Shown piece after piece: positions 14,495 through 23,617 of a stretch of DNA of 40,155 bases. Below the pieces are notes generated by a model. That model ran no database searches, was not told where the DNA came from, and was given only the letters and a program-made list of their open reading frames with translations. The translations under genes were made by a program, and so were the position numbers. Positions within the stretch are counted from its first letter, which is position 1, and every line of letters begins with the position of its first letter. The DNA is from a virus. The DNA lies in IMG/VR virus record IMGVR_UViG_3300022827_000020, positions 1 through 40,155 of that record; one strand, given 5' to 3'.

Positions 14495-17400
14495 TTAAGG
14501 AGTTATGCATCCACAAGATACAAATAATATTATCACTTCTTGATTTGAAGATGTTGGTGCTCCAACACTGCAAATGTCTTGTGATTGATTAGAGCCTATT
14601 GATATTTCATTGTATATTCCATTTTCATCATAAAAACCTACGACTTGTGTGTTTGCTGAGTTATTACTTATTGAATAAGTATTGTAAGAGCTAATGCATT
14701 GCTCATCACAAGCGCAACAAACATCAACGCTAGTTGTACCAAAACACAAAGATACTTCAACGCTACAAGGTTGACAAGGTTGTTGAGGCAGCAGTATTCC
14801 GTCTATCAGCTCTCGTACTATTCCATTTTCAGAATAGAACCCATTTGATGATACTTGAGTCAAATTATTGTCATCAAATATACTTGTAGCTGTTGTAAAT
14901 GAAGAGTTTAAGTAATAATCTCCAAGCTGACAATTACAACAAGTGTCTATTCGTGTATCTCCAAAACAAAGGTTTGTTAATACAGAATCTCTTAAATCCC
15001 AAATTAAATAAAGGAACTCGCCATCTGCATTTGGAGGCACTATAAAATCTGCATAGTAAGAAGGAGCCAAACCTAGATTAGGCGATGCTTGCAAGGAAAC
15101 AAGCAGTAAAGCTTGAATGTCAAGGTCTGTATTATTAAACAGAGTTGTTCCCCTAAAATACCTGAACTTGTCTACAAGAGGGTCAAACACAAAGTTATCA
15201 GGGGATATTACGTTTGTTGACAACCTCATTGTGCTTGACTCAGGAGGGAAGCCACCTGATCCAACAAATCCTGATACAGTATTATACCTAGATACAAGAG
15301 GAATTGTAACGCCTGTATCAAAAAGAACTAGATTAGAGAATAAAGGCCCTACGAAAGCTCCGTCATTGTATCTATATTGAGTGTGTATTGTTTCTCCTGC
15401 TTGGTAGTTATTTGTTAAAACAACCTCTACTATAGTCATAGGAGGAGAGTCCACACACCCCACAACAATAGAGATGTCCATGTCTCCACTATACTGTATA
15501 GTTATTTCAGCAAAATCAATAGACACGTTGTCTTTATCAAAAGACAAATTACCACCCAAGCCTGTAAAGCCTGAATCTGTGTTTACGCCATTGTATAGAA
15601 CAGAAATGTTAACTTCTGCTCCGGGTTCTAAAGATAAAAACATCCAATTTATACCTGTCAGACCTACTACAGCACCAAGGTTTACGCAATACGTAAATGA
15701 CTTTAAATCTTCGTTATTTTTAGAAAGTGTAAATGTTTGAGATATTCCGCAATTTATACACTGAGAGTTGTCAGGTAAAGACTCTTTGTTTATAGACAAA
15801 ACATACTCATTCATGTAAGGGTCAAAGCCACCTAGTTTTTGAGAGTTTATAGTTTCATTGAATGAATCTCTAAAGAACGTTCTCATATTTAGCTGAGAGA
15901 TTACCTGCAATTCTTGGTTTCCTGTTTCTCCACCTTTTAGTTGAATCACAACGCCACGCTTTGCATCTGTAAAAAATCGGTCTGAACCCCATTGAACATA
16001 GCTCTCAGGATTAAAGCTAATACCATACTTCTCAGGACGAGCTATTTGTGTTCCCAAAACTTCAGGAGTAGCTGTTATTACACCTCCTGCACTTGAATCA
16101 GATAGTAAATTTTTACCTGACAAAACATAAGATATTTTGTCCTCTTGAAGAACAAGGATGTCTGTGCTTCTTCCATCTAATAAGGATATAGGGCCAAAAG
16201 ATATTTCGCAATGCTTAAAGTTCAATAAACCTGAGTTAAATTGGTTTAGCCTATTTATGTTAGACTCGCCATTGTATATACCACTATATGTGATGTCAGA
16301 GAACCTGTGCGCTTCTTTATAGTCTTGTTCAGCAACAGCAGTTACCCTTTCTCCAAAAGTAAATGACCTACCAACAATTGAGTCTCTTATTTTATAGCTC
16401 TCTACTCCATTACCAAATGAGTAGCAGTTAAAAAATCCTGTATCTACTATGGCAGGCTCTCCATTTATTATATCTTGGTTTTGGACATTACCTCCATGAT
16501 TCCCCTCGCTGTCTATGGGGAAAGATAGTTCATTTTCAAAAAACACATCAGGCAAAGCATCTAATGGTTCCGTCTCAAGAACAACTAAGCTATCTGCTCT
16601 AAAAACAGTAATAGTCGCAGCTACGTAAATGCTTCTTGAGTATTTAAAGTTACCTCCTCTACAACTGTTTGTGGTTGTAAGTCTAAGTGAGAGTGCGTTT
16701 GTGTTTAAATCCCTGAAAAAACTAAAATAAATATTACTAGGCTCAGGAGCAGGAGTAGCATCAAGTCCGGGGACAAACACATTTACCTGATTACCACCTT
16801 TATCTATACCTGTATTTATAGTTAGTTTAATATTGTCTCCTACAAACCAATCATACATATTTTCATATTCGGCAGTAGATATATAAGTTTTTTCTAGTAA
16901 ATATCCTCTTTTTTCACAAAGTTTCCCTGTTCCTGCTCTGTTCCAATCAATACTTAGCTGTATTCTGCTTCCTGCAGGCACAGTATAATCTATAAACATC
17001 CCGGGGTCTAATGGGTTAGGAACATTCATAGGGTAAAATAATATAGTAGACTGCCCGCTTGACCCAACTCTTCTTCTTTGACCGGGAGCTATAATAGAGT
17101 TTTCTTCTCTTGTTAAATTAAAATTGTTTGGGTTTAATTTTATGTATAGTCCTGCAGGTATATCTAAATAAGTAGTCGGAGTTCCCTCTAGTGGTATTTC
17201 AATAAAGTTTGACGGCTGAGATACTTTTTCAAGAACTGTAGTTCGTACACAATTTAAAGTAGGGCCTTGACTATCTGATTTTACAATTAGTCTATCGCCT
17301 TCTTCAACTTTCCTCATGTTTTCTCCTTCAAGAAAAAGCCAAGCCTCGTTTGTTTCAGGATTTATAAAAAATAAATTGCTGTAAATGGTTTCGTATCGCT

Positions 17401-19369
17401 CTTCGTCAGGTTTTATTACAAATCGGTATCTTTTTGCCCATCTTGGAGCTCTTTGAGTAACAGGTATATTGACCCTTATACTGTTCTTATTTATAGAAAA
17501 ACCGCAAGGTACATACTCTGCGTTATATGCGCTTACAAGAGCTGTGGTCGCCCTGTTAAAGCCGTCCATGTACACAATACCTACTTCGTAACCTCTATTG
17601 CTATGTAAACTTCTTGGATTTGCAATTTCTTGAAATAAGGCACTTACGAAAATTGCTTCGTAGTATTCATAAGCAATTTTTGTTGGTAAAGCTATGTCGT
17701 CAACATAAGCCATTGCTAGTAGTTGAAACCCTAAAACACTACTTGATGGAGTTGTTATTATTTTTATAGGCTGTAAGTTTGTATTTAAGCCACTTATGCC
17801 GCTTTCGTATTTTGTAAAATTATTTGGGGAACCACCTAGAGTATTAGGTAACTGACAATTAAATGAATCTGTAAATGTGTTGCCATTACAAGATGTGTCC
17901 TGACCTAAAACTGTCGTAGAGACAGGCAGTATATTTGAAGGTGTTCCAATTGCATTTATAAACTCAGGACTTGTTGCCATTTCATAGACAGAAGAATAGC
18001 TCGTGGTTAGTAAAAAACTAAATGACAAATTAATATCTTCTGATACTTCATCAGGAGAAGGAGTGTATCCTGTCCACTGCTTATGAGATATCTGTAAGTC
18101 TATTGATATTAAAGAACCTTCATTTAGTTCTATTCCTGTAAAATCAACTGTAAAAACAGAATCAGACACGCTAAGCCCAATCGCAGTAGGGTCTATATTG
18201 TAGATACCATTTTGAGTAGTGTCAGTAAGAACATTGTTGCCAATATCTTCTGCAATTAAAGATGTTTCGTATTCAATTTTTACAGGATTTCCTAATTTGT
18301 CAATTAAATCATATCCCTCAACGTAATTCCCATACATAAGCCTGTTTCCCATAATGGTTTGGGCTTTAGCAAGCAATGGAACATTGTCAAACAATCTTAA
18401 TATTTCAGCATCATTTAAAACGGTAAATATCTTACTATTGTTAAAAGTAAATTCATATAGTGCGTTATTTGCAAGTCCTAAATCTGTTTTGTCTAATTTT
18501 TCAATTACCTTAATGATGTTGTTTTCGCTTTGCTTAAAAAGCAAGTCAATACCAACGACAAGATGCCCGCCTGAATTGTACTCAACTATTACAGAATTAG
18601 TAAAATTAGTCATGCCTTCATTTAGCATACTTGTTGGGCTAAACTCAAAAGGATTTGGAACAAATGCAGGAGCAGACCACTGTGAAGTAGCAGAGTACTC
18701 TCCATCGGCATACCTGTATCTGTAGGCAAAACATATAAACCTTGTTTCTAAAAAATTCTCTTGACCACTTGTTGTTATTGGACGTATGGTTGGAGACTCT
18801 ATTGGAGGTCTTTTTATCACTAAAATTGACTCAGGATCTAACTCGTCTACATTTAAAACAGGGTTAGGGTAGTTTGAGTTTATATTTATAAATCTTGGCT
18901 CATTGTAATTGTCTGTAAAAAACAATAAGTCTTGAATTATATTAACCCCTGTAATTAAGTATTTAGGGTTAAAGTTTAATGTAGTATTTATATTCCCTCC
19001 ATCATTTATAGATATAATATGGTAGGTTAGAATCGTGGTTAAAACGTTGAATGAAGCTATTAAATCAAGCTTATTAGTTACGCCAACAGAGAAAGTAGGG
19101 TCGTGAACAAACCAATATAGGGTTTCGTTTGCACTATCTTCAATGGCTCCTATACATCTTGCATTTGGGCTTAGAGGAGTTCCGTCTATGTAAGCCAAGC
19201 TTGTAAGGGGTGTGTTACCTTTTGTGTTTTCAATAACCCCAACTTCTGCATTTTCCGTTGAGCCCATTCTGACATTCATAGCATCAACGTACTCTCCTTC
19301 AGGAAGTACTCGTTCATCTATGACTTTATTCATACGCCCCATTAGGAAATTCCTGCTGATATTTGCCAT
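14495..19369 (-). CDS. Tail nozzle-like protein (tail tubular protein B-position) with C-terminal Cys-rich modules
   Basis: A 1624-residue protein beginning MANISRNFLMGRMNKVIDER followed by LPEGEYVDAMNVR and GVIENTKGN. This start is characteristic of large short-tail proteins in Bacteroidota phages and is analogous in place to T7 gp12 or P22 gp10, the nozzle built on a beta-propeller; the homology is remembered, not computed. The body is beta-rich and soluble. The last 150 residues (1475-1624) hold two Cys-rich modules: a CCNC cluster, GFYSENGIVRE and CQPC; then CCACDEQC and GFYDENGIYNE. The adaptor gene ends two bases upstream of the ATG. The length is about double that of T7 gp12, so extra domains are likely, perhaps for receptor binding. 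Confidence 0.65.
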   Translation of the reverse strand: MANISRNFLMGRMNKVIDERVLPEGEYVDAMNVRMGSTENAEVGVIENTKGNTPLTSLAYIDGTPLSPNARCIGAIEDSANETLYWFVHDPTFSVGVTNKLDLIASFNVLTTILTYHIISINDGGNINTTLNFNPKYLITGVNIIQDLLFFTDNYNEPRFININSNYPNPVLNVDELDPESILVIKRPPIESPTIRPITTSGQENFLETRFICFAYRYRYADGEYSATSQWSAPAFVPNPFEFSPTSMLNEGMTNFTNSVIVEYNSGGHLVVGIDLLFKQSENNIIKVIEKLDKTDLGLANNALYEFTFNNSKIFTVLNDAEILRLFDNVPLLAKAQTIMGNRLMYGNYVEGYDLIDKLGNPVKIEYETSLIAEDIGNNVLTDTTQNGIYNIDPTAIGLSVSDSVFTVDFTGIELNEGSLISIDLQISHKQWTGYTPSPDEVSEDINLSFSFLLTTSYSSVYEMATSPEFINAIGTPSNILPVSTTVLGQDTSCNGNTFTDSFNCQLPNTLGGSPNNFTKYESGISGLNTNLQPIKIITTPSSSVLGFQLLAMAYVDDIALPTKIAYEYYEAIFVSALFQEIANPRSLHSNRGYEVGIVYMDGFNRATTALVSAYNAEYVPCGFSINKNSIRVNIPVTQRAPRWAKRYRFVIKPDEERYETIYSNLFFINPETNEAWLFLEGENMRKVEEGDRLIVKSDSQGPTLNCVRTTVLEKVSQPSNFIEIPLEGTPTTYLDIPAGLYIKLNPNNFNLTREENSIIAPGQRRRVGSSGQSTILFYPMNVPNPLDPGMFIDYTVPAGSRIQLSIDWNRAGTGKLCEKRGYLLEKTYISTAEYENMYDWFVGDNIKLTINTGIDKGGNQVNVFVPGLDATPAPEPSNIYFSFFRDLNTNALSLRLTTTNSCRGGNFKYSRSIYVAATITVFRADSLVVLETEPLDALPDVFFENELSFPIDSEGNHGGNVQNQDIINGEPAIVDTGFFNCYSFGNGVESYKIRDSIVGRSFTFGERVTAVAEQDYKEAHRFSDITYSGIYNGESNINRLNQFNSGLLNFKHCEISFGPISLLDGRSTDILVLQEDKISYVLSGKNLLSDSSAGGVITATPEVLGTQIARPEKYGISFNPESYVQWGSDRFFTDAKRGVVIQLKGGETGNQELQVISQLNMRTFFRDSFNETINSQKLGGFDPYMNEYVLSINKESLPDNSQCINCGISQTFTLSKNNEDLKSFTYCVNLGAVVGLTGINWMFLSLEPGAEVNISVLYNGVNTDSGFTGLGGNLSFDKDNVSIDFAEITIQYSGDMDISIVVGCVDSPPMTIVEVVLTNNYQAGETIHTQYRYNDGAFVGPLFSNLVLFDTGVTIPLVSRYNTVSGFVGSGGFPPESSTMRLSTNVISPDNFVFDPLVDKFRYFRGTTLFNNTDLDIQALLLVSLQASPNLGLAPSYYADFIVPPNADGEFLYLIWDLRDSVLTNLCFGDTRIDTCCNCQLGDYYLNSSFTTATSIFDDNNLTQVSSNGFYSENGIVRELIDGILLPQQPCQPCSVEVSLCFGTTSVDVCCACDEQCISSYNTYSISNNSANTQVVGFYDENGIYNEISIGSNQSQDICSVGAPTSSNQEVIILFVSCGCITP

Positions 19370-19370
19370 A

Positions 19371-20294
19371 CTATTTTATTATTTTATCCATACCTCTTAG
19401 ATTCATTAAGAGTCTTCCCGGATGTATGTTGCTTATTCGTATTTTTGCGTTTGCTAACAAGGCTCTTCTATCTTTTTTAGCCCTAGTAACAATGTATTCT
19501 TGAACTCCAAGTTTTGCGTTTAATATCTCATACTTTATAGCTGAATAAATGTATTGTTCAAACAATTTATTTACAGTTATACGTGAGTTATCTCCTCCCT
19601 CCATTCCGTCAGAAATATACTCAACTATGCACATTTCTCCTGACATACTTGAGTCAAAATTTATAACACCTGCTTTATTGTCTATTTTAAAAGTAGGGTT
19701 GAAATTTGCAGTCTCTGTATTGAGCCCAAATGCAGTGCCTATATGATAATCAAAATACCACATCCCTTCAAAATTGTAACCTTCAGACCCATGAAATTGA
19801 TTTGATTGGTTTAAATAGATACTTTTTTTTGTCTTAGTAAGTCTTTCAAAATCAATGTCTGAATACTCCGGACGAAGTACATTGCCTGCTTGGTCAAACA
19901 ATATGTTTCCAACGTTGTCTTGCAGATAGGCATTAGATGAGATAATTTGAATATTCTCAGTCAAAGGTCTTAAAAAACCATCTTTGTATAATGATATTCT
20001 AACCCAATTCACATAGTCAGAAGGAAGCACAAATCGCAATGAATCAGAGACGTTTAGCTCCAATACCTTAACTTCCTTAAACGCATCGTAATTAAGCTCT
20101 TGTATCGCTCTCTTTGCGTGAAATAAAACCTTGTATTTTTCCTCATTATTTATTAATGAGTGATTGCCCGAATACATGAGCAAAAAGTTAGTTACAACGT
20201 CTTCTAAGCTAACATATTGGTATGACCCCCACATTTCATCTTGCGGTTGGTTTCCATTATTTTCATAATACTGATATTGAGATATATAAGCCAT
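19371..20294 (-). CDS. Head-tail adaptor / ring protein (conserved)
   Basis: A 307-residue protein with MWGSYQYVSLEDVVTNFLLM, then YKVLFHAKRAIQELNYDAFK and FVLPSDYVNWVRISLY, a set of motifs I recognise from short-tailed crAss-like and flavobacterial phages. There it lies between capsid and nozzle genes and probably forms a ring below the portal, like T7 gp11. The C-terminus is basic and helical (VTRAKKDRRALLANAKIRIS). It starts 14 bases after the preceding stop and ends one base before the nozzle gene's start codon region, which supports co-assembly. Confidence 0.65.
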   Translation of the reverse strand: MAYISQYQYYENNGNQPQDEMWGSYQYVSLEDVVTNFLLMYSGNHSLINNEEKYKVLFHAKRAIQELNYDAFKEVKVLELNVSDSLRFVLPSDYVNWVRISLYKDGFLRPLTENIQIISSNAYLQDNVGNILFDQAGNVLRPEYSDIDFERLTKTKKSIYLNQSNQFHGSEGYNFEGMWYFDYHIGTAFGLNTETANFNPTFKIDNKAGVINFDSSMSGEMCIVEYISDGMEGGDNSRITVNKLFEQYIYSAIKYEILNAKLGVQEYIVTRAKKDRRALLANAKIRISNIHPGRLLMNLRGMDKIIK

Positions 20295-20308
20295 TTAATA
20301 CGTTTTTA

Positions 20309-21259
20309 TTATTGTTGGATGCTAAATGTAGGTTGTTCTCTTTGCTGTTGGGCTAGACCAAAATTAGTAACCTCAGGCTCCCTAATGCTTATACCACAAT
20401 ACTCAAGTATCTTTGTAACTAACTTATAGCCATCCTCGTTAGGGAGCTCAAAGTCCTGATAATCAGCTTGTGATTGGTCGAACATAGGCTCTCCCGTGAT
20501 TAAATCAACGTAAGTCCATTTAGGAGATTTAGGATGCCTAAAATACACAGCCTGAACTTGTCCTTTGTTATTTATAGTAGACGGAGAAATCTTTATTTTT
20601 TCGCCTTCCAAGGTATATGCAGGATAAATATTAGATGGTCTAGTAAGAAGTGAGTTGTTTAACAGTGTTATTCTTCCCACACTGACTTTTTCAGCTTCTT
20701 TTACTACTGAAGAAAATACCTTGTAATTTTGAGGAGAAACAGTGAATATGTCAGAGTCTAATGTTATCTGAGTGTTTGATATCACATTTATGACATTTGC
20801 TACGGCTCCTGTCGTAATATTGGTAACAATGTCGTCTTGTTTTATGCCGTCTGATATAAATGATGCACTAGAATCGACTAGCAAAGAAGGGGTTATTCCG
20901 GTAGAAACTCCTGAAGCTAGTATGTTAGGATAACACAATAATTTAAGCAAATAATAAGAATCATTGCCCACGGTTATTAATGTAGGTATAGAAAAAGAAC
21001 GAGCATCTATTTTCGCCAAGTAATCAGTAACCAAAAACGTTTCTAGTGTTTCAGCAATTGGGCTTTCAATATCAGCATAATCAGTGCCTGATATTCTTGA
21101 ATTTTCAAAATTTATTACTTTATTGTAACTGCTATAGTACTCCTCATATATTTCCATTTGTGCATTTGATGCAAACAAATTAAAATCTGATGGAGAAATA
21201 TATCCGTAATTGTTTTTATTTAATATAGATAGAACCGCATTTCTGACCTCGTTTATCAT
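20309..21259 (-). CDS. Head-tail adaptor-like structural protein with inserted beta module
   Basis: A 316-residue protein starting MINEVRNAVLSILNKNNYGY then ISPSDFNLFASNAQMEIYEE, a conserved start in crAss-like phage structural genes downstream of the capsid. Residues about 127-182 form a module (SSASFISDGIKQDDIVTNIT ... TQITLDSDIF ... YKVF) that is shared with the protein at 35418-35900, so a small beta domain appears to have been exchanged. The C-terminal half contains AVYFRHPKSPKW and a helical DGYKLVTKILEYCGI. It is the first gene after a terminator and promoter pair, so it opens the tail/ejection transcription unit. Confidence 0.65.
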   Translation of the reverse strand: MINEVRNAVLSILNKNNYGYISPSDFNLFASNAQMEIYEEYYSSYNKVINFENSRISGTDYADIESPIAETLETFLVTDYLAKIDARSFSIPTLITVGNDSYYLLKLLCYPNILASGVSTGITPSLLVDSSASFISDGIKQDDIVTNITTGAVANVINVISNTQITLDSDIFTVSPQNYKVFSSVVKEAEKVSVGRITLLNNSLLTRPSNIYPAYTLEGEKIKISPSTINNKGQVQAVYFRHPKSPKWTYVDLITGEPMFDQSQADYQDFELPNEDGYKLVTKILEYCGISIREPEVTNFGLAQQQREQPTFSIQQ

Positions 21260-21273
21260 TTTAGATATTTTTA

Positions 21274-21281
21274 CAAATATA
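21274..21281 (-). promoter_or_regulatory. Bacteroidota-type -7 box (TATATTTG) for tail operon
   Basis: TATATTTG on the - strand is an exact TAnnTTTG match, 14 bases upstream of the ATG at 21259. It follows directly on the T-run of the terminator at 21284-21315. A -33 element is not clear because the terminator occupies that place. It probably starts the long tail and ejection transcript ending at 1480. Confidence 0.55.
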
Positions 21282-21283
21282 AT

Positions 21284-21315
21284 AAAAAAAGCACAGATTA
21301 ATTCCGTGCTTTTTT
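21284..21315 (-). terminator. Rho-independent terminator
   Basis: Stem AAAAAAGCAC paired with GTGCTTTTTT around an 11-base loop; A and T runs flank both sides, so it could work in either direction. It lies 28 bases after the stop of the gene at 21344-22096. Confidence 0.75.
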
Positions 21316-21343
21316 GTAGTAACTATATCGAATAAGGTTTAAT

Positions 21344-22096
21344 TTATTCAAGAAGATTAGACTCTAACATCTTTAAAGAGTCAATCCCGTCATCGCTTGA
21401 AAGATAACCTCCTGCTATATCGTAAGGGTTTTCTCCGAAGGGTACTGAAACCATCTTCTTTTTGTTAGTAGCGGTATTGAACCAAATCTCTTTGTTGTTA
21501 TTTCTAAGGGATAATAAGCCCTCTTCAAATAACCTTTTTATTTTATCTTGAAACTGAAGCTCAGGGTCATTTAAAATATTAAGAAATCCTTTAGGGTCGT
21601 TTTTAGCGAACACTAATATATCTCTTCTTAATTCTGAAGTAGATGTTGTTGATGGGTCTTTCCCAAACATTACTCTAGTAAGAGTTTCAATCTGTTCTAC
21701 AGAAAGTTTTCGTGCTTCAATTAAAGCATCAATCTCCATATCTAAGTCAGCGACTTGTACATGAGCTTCTTTTTCTCTGTCTATTTCTGAAAATATGTTT
21801 CCGTTTAAAGGATGGTAATGCAGAAAAGCTTGTAAAGAAGGGTTTGTTCTAGGAACAGTTAAAAAACCATCTTCAAAAATGATTGGCTCAAGAATGGCAT
21901 TGCCGTCTTGCTCATCTTCAAATGGGGATTTTTGATTTATCGCATATCTAAGTGCGCGATTTTCATTCTTTTTTTCATCATACCACATCAAAGGGAACTT
22001 TGGATGGTTTCTTGATGATAATGTGTAAGAAAGTGGACTACCTATAAGTAGCTTGTAGACTTTACTTGTGGCCGTAGCGGTTTTTGTTGTTGACAT
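21344..22096 (-). CDS. Conserved virion-module protein downstream of major capsid gene
   Basis: A 250-residue soluble protein. The stretches NRALRYAINQKSPFEDEQDG and AILEPIIFEDGFL and the later DGIDSLKMLESNL belong to a family I associate with the gene just after the major capsid gene in flavobacterial phages; the function is unknown. Middle residues (about 105-190) are helical and acidic and include ELRRDILVFAKNDPKGFLNI. It is isolated between two terminators (22137-22162 upstream, 21284-21315 downstream), so it may be expressed by read-through or from its own promoter, which I could not identify. Confidence 0.6.
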   Translation of the reverse strand: MSTTKTATATSKVYKLLIGSPLSYTLSSRNHPKFPLMWYDEKKNENRALRYAINQKSPFEDEQDGNAILEPIIFEDGFLTVPRTNPSLQAFLHYHPLNGNIFSEIDREKEAHVQVADLDMEIDALIEARKLSVEQIETLTRVMFGKDPSTTSTSELRRDILVFAKNDPKGFLNILNDPELQFQDKIKRLFEEGLLSLRNNNKEIWFNTATNKKKMVSVPFGENPYDIAGGYLSSDDGIDSLKMLESNLLE

Positions 22097-22136
22097 TTTA
22101 TAATAATTTAATTTGATTCAATTCGTTAAAAAATAA

Positions 22137-22162
22137 AAAGAGTGTCTTTGAAGACACTCTTT
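22137..22162 (-). terminator. Rho-independent terminator after the major capsid gene
   Basis: Perfect stem AAAGAGTGTCTT / AAGACACTCTTT around a two-base TG (a larger loop is likely in RNA), followed on the - strand by TTTATTTTTT. It starts 17 bases after the capsid stop. The core GTGTCTTTGAAGACAC recurs at 5592 and 29206. Confidence 0.85.
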
Positions 22163-22178
22163 CCATTCTTATTAAATA

Positions 22179-23597
22179 CTATCCAAAACGGAATAATACA
22201 AAGTTGTTTGCACCTAGAGTACACACACAACGCTCAGACAAGAAGTTTACCTCCATTGCATCTAAGTCAGAAGTTTGAGCTCCACCGGCAGAACCTGTAA
22301 TCCACGTTTTGTATCTACGGTCTTCAGCTTCTGAAGCACGGTATCTTACGTGTAAGAAAGGTCTCTTTGCATTTTTACCCATGATTTGATCGTAAACAGA
22401 TGTAGAACCTGCAGGAACTAAAAGACCTGTGATTGTACCTGCAGCAGTTGCAGCAGTTTGGTTTAGACCACCACGCATTGTTGGGTCGTTTAGGTATTTC
22501 CAATCAGACTTGTAGAAGTCATAACCTCTACGGAATCCTGTAAATCCTAAGTTCAGAGCCATGTCAACATCGTTGTCAAACAAACCAAAAGATGCAGACT
22601 GAGCCACACCACCTGAAGTGTATCCGTTTAATGTTGCTAACATATTGTCGATGTCAAAAGACAATCCACGGTTAACAAAAATAACGTTCTCCTCAATAGC
22701 GCCTTGCTTGTCCAAACGAGAAACGATAGAGTCCCACTCGGTTAGAGATGTTGGTGTACCACCTCCCCAAACGTTTCCTCTGTCATTCACAACATAAAAG
22801 ATTCCTTCAGAACCCATCATGCCTGCTGTTTTTGCGCCTGAGCCTGTAGCAGCAGGAACCGCTTCAATCATTGAGGTCTCTAAGTAGTCCTCAAATCTTA
22901 AACGAGTCTCGTGCTCTGACTTTAAGTACCAAAGGTATCCTGTAGCACCGTTTTCAGTAGTTACTTCAACCCAACCTATTTGAGCCATGTCAGAACCGTT
23001 TACAGCGTACTTGTCCTTGATGATAATAGGATTGTTAGAGTAGAAGTCATCTTCAGCCTCTAAAGAACCAACCATTCCGTTTGTTCCTTTTTTAAATTCA
23101 GAACCGTATATAAATACGGTACATACAGCAGCAGCAGCAAAAGTCTGACCGCCTGCCTCGTAGTAAGCTACTGTGAAAGTAGTTGCCGAAGGAACTGCAG
23201 TAACAATAGCCTTGTTAAAGACTCCTGATGCATTGTTCTGAATCATAACAGTCTGACCTACTCTGATAGCAATGTAAGTAACACCACTATCAGCTACAGT
23301 GATTGTAGCAGTGTTTGCTCCTAACACACCTGCAGAGGTACAAGCTGTATATTTAATATGTAATCTTCCTTGCTCTGCCCATTTGATTTGGTCAGAATTA
23401 GAAGGCATTTCAGCACCTACCATTCTCAAGAAGGAAGCTACTGTACGATTACCGTATCGCTCAAATTCCTTCTCGTAAGTATCAGGAAGATACTGATTTA
23501 AGAAGTTGAAGTCGGTAATGTAGTTTGTTTGTAACGCTACTTGCTCCGCTGCCGGTTGTAATGCAAAAGTAGGCGTTGTTTGAATTGAACCTGCCAT
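22179..23597 (-). CDS. Major capsid protein
   Basis: A 472-residue protein with YLPDTYEKEFERYGNRTVAS, FLRMVGAEMPSNSDQIKWAE and QGRLHIKYT near the N-terminus (about 37-85). I recognise this as the major capsid family of marine flavobacterial short-tailed phages, presumed HK97 fold. Support from context: it directly follows a scaffold-like gene and the portal gene, and a strong terminator lies right behind it, as expected for a highly expressed protein. GC and codon use look richer than in neighbours (repeated GCA/GCT, few rare codons), again fitting high expression. The start ATG is preceded by an A-rich leader. Confidence 0.85.
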   Translation of the reverse strand: MAGSIQTTPTFALQPAAEQVALQTNYITDFNFLNQYLPDTYEKEFERYGNRTVASFLRMVGAEMPSNSDQIKWAEQGRLHIKYTACTSAGVLGANTATITVADSGVTYIAIRVGQTVMIQNNASGVFNKAIVTAVPSATTFTVAYYEAGGQTFAAAAVCTVFIYGSEFKKGTNGMVGSLEAEDDFYSNNPIIIKDKYAVNGSDMAQIGWVEVTTENGATGYLWYLKSEHETRLRFEDYLETSMIEAVPAATGSGAKTAGMMGSEGIFYVVNDRGNVWGGGTPTSLTEWDSIVSRLDKQGAIEENVIFVNRGLSFDIDNMLATLNGYTSGGVAQSASFGLFDNDVDMALNLGFTGFRRGYDFYKSDWKYLNDPTMRGGLNQTAATAAGTITGLLVPAGSTSVYDQIMGKNAKRPFLHVRYRASEAEDRRYKTWITGSAGGAQTSDLDAMEVNFLSERCVCTLGANNFVLFRFG

Positions 23598-23617
23598 TTT
23601 TTAATTTTTAGTTGTTT

